This document shows, in pieces, positions 1 to 4,700 of a stretch of 6,085 nt of DNA. The position numbers and the translations under genes were made by a program. The stretch covers positions 1 through 6,085 of the forward strand of contig JAFOHH010000130.1 of the NCBI GenBank assembly GCA_017421905.1. Direction: 5' to 3'. This DNA is from Clostridia bacterium. Lineage in GTDB: Bacteria > Bacillota > Clostridia > Christensenellales > Borkfalkiaceae. Every line of letters starts with the position of its first letter. Positions within the stretch are counted from its first letter, which is position 1. Under the pieces are notes generated by a model. The model was not told the origin of the DNA, did not search any database, and saw nothing but the letters and a program-made list of their open reading frames with translations.

Positions 1-37
1 CTCCGTTTGAAAAGTTTCAAGCGGCATTATGTGAGAA

Positions 38-43
38 AGGAGG
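38..43 (+). promoter_or_regulatory. Shine-Dalgarno site of the cyuA-like gene
   Basis: A perfect AGGAGG lies 8 bases before the ATG at 52. It decides the start: the reading frame also runs back to a TTG at 7, but the codons between 7 and 51 include this ribosome binding site and are not part of the conserved protein. Confidence 0.9.
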
Positions 44-51
44 AAACAATC

Positions 52-960
52 ATGACAAAAGACAATCTGAAGTACAGTGCGTATATTCAGATCCTGGAAG
101 AAGAACTGGTTCCCGCTATGGGCTGTACCGAGCCGATCGCATTGGCTTACTGTGCAGCAAAGGCAAGAGAAGTTCTGGGTGCTATGCCTGAAAAGGTGGT
201 CATTGGTGCCAGCGGCAGCATTATTAAGAATGTTAAGAGTGTTATCGTTCCCAATACCGACCATATGAAGGGCATCCCCGCCGCTGCTGTTGCCGGCATC
301 GTGGGTGGTGACGCTTCCAAGGAGCTGGAGGTTATTGCACAGGTTTCTCCCGAGAAGATCGTAGCAATGCGCAACTTCCTGGAGACCACTCCCATCACCG
401 TCGAGCATGTTGATAACGGTCTTACTTTTGAGATCGTCGTTACCCTGTACAAGGGTGAGGACTATGCAAAGGTACGAATCGTCAACTACCATACCAACAT
501 CGTTCTCATTGAGAAAAACGGTGAAAAGCTGTTTGAAGTTGTTGTGGACGGCGAAGGCGAGTCCGGCCTGACTGACCGTTCTATTCTTAACATTGCCGAA
601 ATCTATGACTTTGCCGAGTCTGTAGATGTTGAGGATGTTAAGACCATTCTGGCCAGACAGATCCAGTACAATACCGCAATCGCACAGGAAGGTCTGCGTG
701 GTAACTATGGCTCCAACATCGGCAGTATCCTGCTGGAAACCTACGGTGACGAGAGCGTTATGATCCGCGCAAAGGCTATGGCCGCTGCAGGTTCCGATGC
801 CAGAATGAACGGCTGTGAAATGCCCGTTATCATCAATTCCGGCTCCGGCAACCAGGGCATGACCACCTCCCTGCCTGTTATTGAGTACGCTAAGGAACTG
901 AAGGTCAGCGAGGAAAAGCGACAAAAACAAGCACGGCAGCGTAATAGAAAAGATCTTTAA
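52..960 (+). pseudogene. cyuA: CyuA/UPF0597 family L-cysteine desulfidase (serine dehydratase alpha-like), 3'-truncated
   Basis: This encodes 302 residues from ATG 52. The family is cytoplasmic, iron-sulfur dependent and breaks L-cysteine down to pyruvate, ammonia and sulfide; many members are annotated as UPF0597 or as serine dehydratase alpha-like. Seen in the sequence: the GCTEP signature at residues 24-28 with Cys25, the residue equated with the catalytic cysteine in characterised members; NYGSNIG in the middle; Cys255 in RMNGCEMP, expected to be one of the three cluster cysteines; and NSGSGNQGM at 262-270. Family members run to about 430 residues. Here homology stops near residue 289 (KELKVSEEK), followed by 13 unrelated basic residues ([13 protein letters not shown]) and TAA. 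The C-terminal part with the other two cluster cysteines is missing, so the product should not hold its Fe-S cluster. CTG is nearly the only leucine codon, unlike everything downstream. Family identity is strong; cysteine versus serine as substrate is less certain. Confidence 0.88.
910..922. other. Junction between two sequences of different origin
   Basis: Left of this point the sequence follows the conserved CyuA protein ([14 protein letters not shown]). Right of it neither the family sequence nor its codon use continues. At the same place another forward frame, open from 902 after a TGA at 899, takes over without a start codon and encodes the body of an unrelated surface protein. Two truncated genes therefore meet head to tail, one missing its 3' end and the other its 5' end. 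The exact base is uncertain because the bases GAGGAAAAGC could fit both sides. An assembly chimera is at least as likely as a genuine recombination. Confidence 0.75.
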
Positions 961-2824
961 ATCCTTAAAGGCTTGCGCAACCGTTACGACGGTTGCAACC
1001 GTCGCTTTAGTAGCGACAACCGCAATAGAAACAAGCCCAACCGTAGAGCTGCGCAAGCTGCAAGCGGATAGCACTTACGTAGAATACGAAATAACCGTAG
1101 ATCAGCTTTCCGCGCAGGATCGTTACGCAATCGTAATTAGCACGACGAATCAAAGCGATATAGAAGTTCCGATAATAGCAAACGGAACCTATCAAAATCG
1201 GGTTGAGGGATTAAAGCCGGAGTGGGAATACACATTCTCCTTTGTTCGCTACGACGAATATTTGGGAGAAACGGTTTTATTTAACAAAACCTTTCAAACC
1301 GGGAAAGAAGGGCCTCCTGTTGAGCCCTCGATAGAACCGTCGATTGAACCCACGGTAGAACCGTCGGTTGAACCGTCGATAGAACCCTCGATTGAGCCGA
1401 CGATAGAGCTCTCGGTTGAACCGTCGATAGAACCCTCGGTTGAGCCGTCTGAAGAACCTTCGGTTGAACCTTCAATAGAGCCTTCCGTTGAGCCCTCGAT
1501 TGAGCCGTCGATAGAACCCTCGGTTGAGCCTTCGGTAGAACCCTCCGAAGAGCCCTCGATTGAGCCGTCGGTTGAACCGTCAGTTGAGCCCTCTGAAGAA
1601 CCTTCCGAAGAACCGACGGTAGAGCCGACGATAGAACCCTCCGAAGAACCTGAAATTCCCGTCTTGCCCGAATATCAAGTAAGCGTTAAGGATATAACGA
1701 TAGAAGGTATTAACCTGGTAGACGTTTATTTGGAAACGGACAAGCTAGACGAAAATTGCACGGTAGAGTTGTTGATTTCCTATCAAAACGGAACAGAGCA
1801 AGTCGTTCAGCTACAAGAAAAAGACTTGGCCGCCAACCGAGTAAGGGTTTCGGTTAGCGGAGACGACTATATGGCTATTACGCCCATTATCAAAATAAAA
1901 AACAGCGAAGAAAGCATTTCGTTTACCAAATACGAACACACCTTTACTACAACGCTAGACGCCGAGGCAATCGTAACCGTTTCGCAAAACGCGATTACGT
2001 TCTACTTAAAAGCATTGCTAAACGGAGCTACGCGCGCCGAAATAGTAAACGAGCTAACAAGTGAAACGGTTTATAACGAAGAGCTGTGGGAGCCTTACGT
2101 AACTTACTACTACGACGACGGGATGGAAACGCTGTTAAGCTATACGCTATACTTGGTGGATGAAAACGGCGTAAGGGTTTCTAACGGATATTCCTTAACC
2201 TTCGATACCGAGCATGCGGCTACCGCCGAATACGTATTCAATTATAAAAACCCGAACGACGCCGGTATTACCTATAACGAGGATGGAACGATAAACGTTT
2301 ATATCCAAACGGATTTTGCCTGCGAGGAAGAAAACGTGTTTTACGCAGTAGCGTTAGGGGGCCTATGCTTTAGGTCGACCGATCCCGTTTTCAGCGCGAT
2401 AGGAATTCCTAACGAAATTTATGCGTTAACGTACTACGTTTGCGTGGAAAAAGACGGCGTTGTTTACGCAATTACCAGCATAACGCCTTCGGGCATGGTT
2501 AACGAATATTATTTAGGCAATTACATTTCTGCAACGGTAGAAAGCACGCACGCCACCTTGGAAATTTACGGATTTAGGGCAGACGGAATCGATTTTTCAA
2601 GCATACGCATGGTTACCTCCGGCGGGGAAGAATTTATTGTTAATGAAGCCGACTGGATATACGATGCCGAATATGACGTTTACACCTGTACCGTAGAAAT
2701 TGCAAACAGCTTCGAATACGTTGATTTGTTCGCAACGCTCAGTCCAACGGAAAGCATAATGGAAGGGTTTAGCGGATACCAAGGTAGTCTAGAAACGGAA
2801 TTTACAGAAAGATTTTATTTATAA
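917..2824 (+). CDS. Membrane-anchored surface protein with Glu-Pro-Ser stalk and beta-rich modules, 5'-truncated
   Basis: The frame is open from 902 to TAA 2822-2824, but no ATG, GTG or TTG occurs in it before TTG 1262. That TTG falls inside a module ([16 protein letters not shown]) and has no convincing ribosome binding site, so a start there is an artefact. From 917 the protein reads: a basic segment (KIFKSLK); a Thr/Ala/Val-rich membrane helix (about 971-1027, [17 protein letters not shown]); a fibronectin/Ig-like beta module (about 1037-1300); 27 tetrapeptides of the form [V/I/E]-E-P-[S/T] (1319-1651); then about 390 residues that look like three or four further beta-sandwich modules of roughly 90-100 residues, with alternating hydrophobic and Tyr/Thr-rich strands. 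There is no LPXTG sorting signal at the C-terminus, so anchoring would be by the N-terminal helix with the rest outside the cell. The lost N-terminus may have carried a cytoplasmic domain. I recognise no named family; a role in adhesion or sensing is speculation. The mscS-like gene follows after 12 bases. Confidence 0.8.
   Translation, partial: SDKNKHGSVIEKIFKSLKACATVTTVATVALVATTAIETSPTVELRKLQADSTYVEYEITVDQLSAQDRYAIVISTTNQSDIEVPIIANGTYQNRVEGLKPEWEYTFSFVRYDEYLGETVLFNKTFQTGKEGPPVEPSIEPSIEPTVEPSVEPSIEPSIEPTIELSVEPSIEPSVEPSEEPSVEPSIEPSVEPSIEPSIEPSVEPSVEPSEEPSIEPSVEPSVEPSEEPSEEPTVEPTIEPSEEPEIPVLPEYQVSVKDITIEGINLVDVYLETDKLDENCTVELLISYQNGTEQVVQLQEKDLAANRVRVSVSGDDYMAITPIIKIKNSEESISFTKYEHTFTTTLDAEAIVTVSQNAITFYLKALLNGATRAEIVNELTSETVYNEELWEPYVTYYYDDGMETLLSYTLYLVDENGVRVSNGYSLTFDTEHAATAEYVFNYKNPNDAGITYNEDGTINVYIQTDFACEEENVFYAVALGGLCFRSTDPVFSAIGIPNEIYALTYYVCVEKDGVVYAITSITPSGMVNEYYLGNYISATVESTHATLEIYGFRADGIDFSSIRMVTSGGEEFIVNEADWIYDAEYDVYTCTVEIANSFEYVDLFATLSPTESIMEGFSGYQGSLETEFTERFYL
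971..1027 (+). other. Predicted membrane anchor segment of the surface protein
   Basis: Nineteen residues rich in Ala, Val and Thr without charges (A-C-A-T-V-T-T to T-T-A-I) follow a Lys-rich stretch and precede the first beta module. Positive residues before the helix predict N-inside, C-outside topology. The hydrophobicity is moderate because of the many threonines, so it could also be an uncleaved signal anchor. It lies upstream of TTG 1262 and is missed by any gene call starting there. Confidence 0.6.
1319..1651 (+). repeat. 12-bp tandem repeat encoding an [V/I/E]EP[S/T] stalk (27 units)
   Basis: Twenty-seven consecutive tetrapeptides, followed by a final EEP, fill this stretch without interruption. 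The first position is Val, Ile or Glu and the last is Ser or, four times, Thr. The only break is unit 8, IELS, explained by one C-to-T change in the proline codon. The segment holds about 33 Glu and no Lys or Arg, giving an extended, strongly acidic Pro-rich spacer typical of wall-spanning stalks. Synonymous codons vary between units (GAA/GAG, CCG/CCC/CCT, TCG/TCC/TCT/TCA), so the units are old copies or are selected at protein level. EEPS units are concentrated in the second half. Confidence 0.95.
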
Positions 2825-2830
2825 GAGGCG
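2824..2830 (+). promoter_or_regulatory. Shine-Dalgarno-like site of the MscS-family gene
   Basis: AGAGGCG starts at the last base of the upstream stop codon and lies 6 bases before ATG 2837, separated by an A-run. The closeness to the upstream gene supports co-transcription. I see no promoter in the 12-base gap. Confidence 0.6.
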
Positions 2831-2836
2831 AAAAAA

Positions 2837-3871
2837 ATGAAAAACAAAAAGAAAAACGTATTAATCATTGAAATTATACTTCTTGCAATAGTGGTTGCCC
2901 TGTTTGCCGTATGCTTTAGCGTGCAGCTTGCCAACCGCGAAAGCGCAATTTCTATTTGGATGAAGGAAAACGTTTGGGATATTCACAAAACCTTAATATC
3001 TTTAAAAACGCACCTCCCCATTCTTATAAAAAGTTTAATTTGCATAGTAATCATTTATACGGTTTGCAGAATTATCCGCCTGCTGTTCCAGGTTAAAATG
3101 AACCGAAATCCTCATTCTAAAACGGTTTTTTCGTTGTTGGACGGATTTGTAAAATACGCTTGCGCTATTGCAATTATCATTTTCATATTAAAGGCGTGCG
3201 GTGTTAACACTACGGCGTTAATTGCTTCGGTGGGCGTGTTAACGTTAATCGTCGGCCTTGGCGCGCAACCGCTTATTGCAGATATTATCGCCGGTATATT
3301 TATTATCTTTGAAGACGAGTACCACGTGGATGAAATAGTAACGATAAACGACTTTCGCGGTACCGTTTTAGAAATAGGTATCAGATCGACAAAGCTTATC
3401 GATACCGCCGGAAATATTAAAATTATCAACAACAGCGCCATTGGCGACGTAATAAACCTTTCCAGAGAGCTTTCTCTTGCGGTTGTCGATTGCGACTTCC
3501 CTTACGACGTTCCCGTAGAGCTTGTTGAAAACATTTTAAAAGATAACTTCGCGGCTATTGCTAAAAATATTCCCGCCATTAAGGAAGGGCCGTACTACAA
3601 GGGCGTATGCATGTTTAAGGATTCCAACGTAACGATAAAAATCGTAGCGAAATGTTTGGAAACCGATCGCTTTCAAGTGGAAAGAGATCTTAACCGAGAA
3701 TACCGCAGATTGCTTACGGAAAACGGCATAGACATTGCTTACCCGCAAGTGGTTCTTAATTACGCTAACGAAAAGCAGTTTTCCGTATCCCAAAAAAGCA
3801 AAGCCGAGGCACAAGCGTTTGCTGAAAAGCAAAGCAAAATATCTAAAAATATAGAAGATCAACAGCTTTAA
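2837..3871 (+). CDS. MscS-family small-conductance mechanosensitive ion channel
   Basis: This encodes 344 residues. MscS channels are homoheptamers of the inner membrane that open under membrane tension and release solutes during hypo-osmotic shock. Seen here: an N-terminal helix at 8-31, extra to the three-helix core; helices near 61-86 and 104-121; and the pore-lining TM3 at about 125-158 with the small-residue pattern SVGVLTLIVGLGAQPLIADI. Next come the beta-domain signature (EDEYHVDEIVTINDFRGTVLEIGIRST, residues 159-185), the IINNSAIGDVINLSRE stretch matching the P-N-x-x-I/V-x-N-x-S-R region of the family, and the C-terminal alpha/beta end with YPQ at 302-304. A charged tail of about 33 residues (312-344, Lys/Glu/Gln/Ala-rich) follows and may be helical. 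It is longer than E. coli MscS (286 residues) because of the first helix and the tail. Start ATG 2837 is supported by AGAGGCG. It appears co-transcribed with the upstream stalk protein. Family assignment is firm; gating and ion preference cannot be read from sequence. Confidence 0.93.
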   Translation: MKNKKKNVLIIEIILLAIVVALFAVCFSVQLANRESAISIWMKENVWDIHKTLISLKTHLPILIKSLICIVIIYTVCRIIRLLFQVKMNRNPHSKTVFSLLDGFVKYACAIAIIIFILKACGVNTTALIASVGVLTLIVGLGAQPLIADIIAGIFIIFEDEYHVDEIVTINDFRGTVLEIGIRSTKLIDTAGNIKIINNSAIGDVINLSRELSLAVVDCDFPYDVPVELVENILKDNFAAIAKNIPAIKEGPYYKGVCMFKDSNVTIKIVAKCLETDRFQVERDLNREYRRLLTENGIDIAYPQVVLNYANEKQFSVSQKSKAEAQAFAEKQSKISKNIEDQQL

Positions 3872-3930
3872 TTTGCTCTGCCTTGCATAAGCCGCAGGAA
3901 GAACAATTAGAAAATAAGAGAAAAAAATAA

Positions 3931-3957
3931 GCCGCTCTGCCAAATAGGCAGGGCGGC
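3931..3957. terminator. Bidirectional intrinsic terminator between convergent genes
   Basis: An 11-base-pair stem, GCCGCTCTGCC with GGCAGGGCGGC, closes on the 5-base loop AAATA; one pair is a G-U wobble on the plus-strand transcript. On the plus strand it is followed by GATTTTGTG, about 60 bases after the mscS stop. Read on the minus strand it is followed by TTATTTTTTT, a stronger U-run, and serves the DUF1508 gene that ends at 4043. Confidence 0.88.
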
Positions 3958-4042
3958 GATTTTGTGTTGTAAGATTTGTTTTTGGTTTGCTGGTTGTGCG
4001 GTTTTCCGCTAAACGGATAGGGGTAAGCCGTGCAAAAAGCAA

Positions 4043-4444
4043 TTATTTATCGGTGGTTTCGTCGATAATCGTGGGATCTACGGCGTTTACGGCAACGCTT
4101 TTAATGCCGTTCATACAGCCGCTTTTCGATTTGTAGCCCATTTCGCTCATTGCGATGCTTTCCCCGTTAGAGGCAAACAGGCGGTAACGGTATAAGCCTG
4201 CTTTGTCAAAATAAATTTCAAACTTGGGGTTGGTTTGCGGCGTGGGGGTTTTTAAGGTGTTGTCTTCAATTTTTCCGCCGTCTATGCATTTTGCGGCGTG
4301 TGTGCCCACGCTGGCAATGCCCTTTTTGCAGGCTGCCTTCGTCGTGTAAATTTGCGACGCTACTGCAATTTTTTCTTTGTTGGCAGCAAGTAAGGTGAAG
4401 TTAAACGCGCCCGTAGGCGTTTTTTTGATAATAAAAGTTCCCAT
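4043..4444 (-). CDS. Two-repeat DUF1508 (YegP/UPF0339-like) protein
   Basis: This encodes 133 residues from ATG 4442-4444 on the minus strand. DUF1508 is a small cytoplasmic beta-alpha domain of unknown biochemical role, usually found as two copies in tandem. Copy one spans about residues 1-53 (GTFIIKKTPTGAFNFTLLAANKEKIAVAS, then YTTKAACKKGIASV). Copy two spans about 74-124 (KFEIYFDKAGLYRYRLFASNGESIAMSE, then YKSKSGCMNGIKSV). Both carry the family pattern A-x-N-x-E/K-x-I-A followed by Y-x-[ST]-K-x-x-C-x-x-G-I-x-S-V. A Thr/Pro-rich linker (about 60-73) joins them. Copy two is closer to the consensus; copy one has lost the Gly of the usual SNGE turn (NKEK). It is a lone gene with its own promoter and is convergent with the mscS-like gene. 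Cytoplasmic location is inferred from the lack of signal peptide or membrane helix. Confidence 0.92.
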   Translation of the reverse strand: MGTFIIKKTPTGAFNFTLLAANKEKIAVASQIYTTKAACKKGIASVGTHAAKCIDGGKIEDNTLKTPTPQTNPKFEIYFDKAGLYRYRLFASNGESIAMSEMGYKSKSGCMNGIKSVAVNAVDPTIIDETTDK

Positions 4445-4450
4445 AAAAAG

Positions 4451-4456
4451 CCTCCT
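4451..4456 (-). promoter_or_regulatory. Shine-Dalgarno site of the DUF1508 gene
   Basis: On the minus strand AGGAGG lies 6 bases before ATG 4444, separated by CTTTTT. It fixes the start. Confidence 0.9.
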
Positions 4457-4473
4457 TTTGTGTTCTTTTCTTT

Positions 4474-4502
4474 AGTATAGCAAACGAGGGGCGAAATGTA
4501 AA
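4474..4502 (-). promoter_or_regulatory. Sigma-A-type promoter for the DUF1508 gene
   Basis: On the minus strand TTTACA (4502-4497) is separated by exactly 17 bases from TATACT (4479-4474). Each box is one or two changes from consensus. Transcription would start near 4467, giving a leader of about 22 bases that holds the ribosome binding site. Confidence 0.82.
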
Positions 4503-4572
4503 TAGTAAACGCAAAAAAAGTGAATAAATTTTGCTAAAAAGTGCAACCTTTCGCCAAAAAAATACAAAATAG

Positions 4573-4601
4573 TTGCAAACGCCCTTTAAATATGATAAAA
4601 T
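4573..4601 (+). promoter_or_regulatory. Extended -10 promoter for the membrane glycosyltransferase-like gene
   Basis: TTGCAA (4573-4578) is followed after 17 bases by TAAAAT (4596-4601), preceded by the extended -10 motif TG one base upstream (4593-4594). The A-rich stretch 4554-4570 upstream resembles an UP element. Transcription would start near 4608, about 93 bases before the proposed GTG start. Confidence 0.68.
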
Positions 4602-4620
4602 AAACCGTAGAAAGCTTTAT

Positions 4621-4686
4621 TTCGCCGCGCGGGCGCAAAAACGGGTGTAAAAACAGACGATTTGCGCAAACTGCTTTTGCGGCGAG
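4621..4686 (+). promoter_or_regulatory. Possible folded leader covering the ribosome binding site
   Basis: CGCCGC (4623-4628) can pair with GCGGCG (4679-4684), extended outward by a T-A and a T-G pair. Inside, GCGCAAA (4633-4639) can pair with TTTGCGC (4661-4667). The outer 3' arm runs into GAGG at 4684-4687, just before the translation start, so folding could limit initiation. It matches no riboswitch class I can name. Confidence 0.35.
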
Positions 4687-4693
4687 GAAGGGA
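4684..4693 (+). promoter_or_regulatory. Shine-Dalgarno region for the GTG start at 4701
   Basis: GAGGAAGGGA contains AAGGG 8 bases before GTG 4701. It favours this start over the in-frame TTG codons at 4662 and 4677 and over ATG 4791, which has no purine-rich site in front of it. Confidence 0.65.
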
Positions 4694-4700
4694 AGAAAAA

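Larger units (their letters stand above)
4445..4700. other. Divergent intergenic control region
   Basis: These 256 bases hold no gene. They carry the two divergent promoters, A-tracts at 4513-4519 and 4554-4560, a small inverted repeat TGCAAC/GTTGCA (4542-4547 and 4572-4577) whose right arm overlaps the plus-strand -35 box, and a GC-rich leader (about 4608-4700) that can fold. The composition changes from very A/T-rich to GC-rich at about 4620. Confidence 0.7.

Noticed and set aside
7..51. TTG start at 7 extending the CyuA-like protein by 15 residues
   Set aside because: The AGGAGG site lies inside this stretch and ATG 52 is correctly spaced from it; family proteins begin about 20 residues before GCTEP.
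147..452. Minus-strand open frame opposite the CyuA-like gene
   Set aside because: It is the complement of a clearly conserved coding sequence and its translation has no recognisable features.
1262..1264. TTG as the true start of the stalk protein
   Set aside because: It lies in the middle of a beta module that continues upstream in frame, and no ribosome binding site precedes it.
1281..1475. Minus-strand frame opposite the repeat
   Set aside because: Its regular translation is only the mirror of the 12-base repeat on the other strand.
1319..1651. CRISPR array or microsatellite-like locus
   Set aside because: The 12-base periodicity is codon-phased, has no spacers and encodes a regular peptide repeat in an open frame.
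3112..3441. Minus-strand hydrophobic open frame opposite TM3 of the channel
   Set aside because: It is a shadow of the pore-helix coding sequence.
3536..4042. 168-residue minus-strand open frame ending inside the mscS-like gene
   Set aside because: It overlaps the conserved C-terminal half of the channel and crosses the terminator; it has no ribosome binding site or family resemblance.
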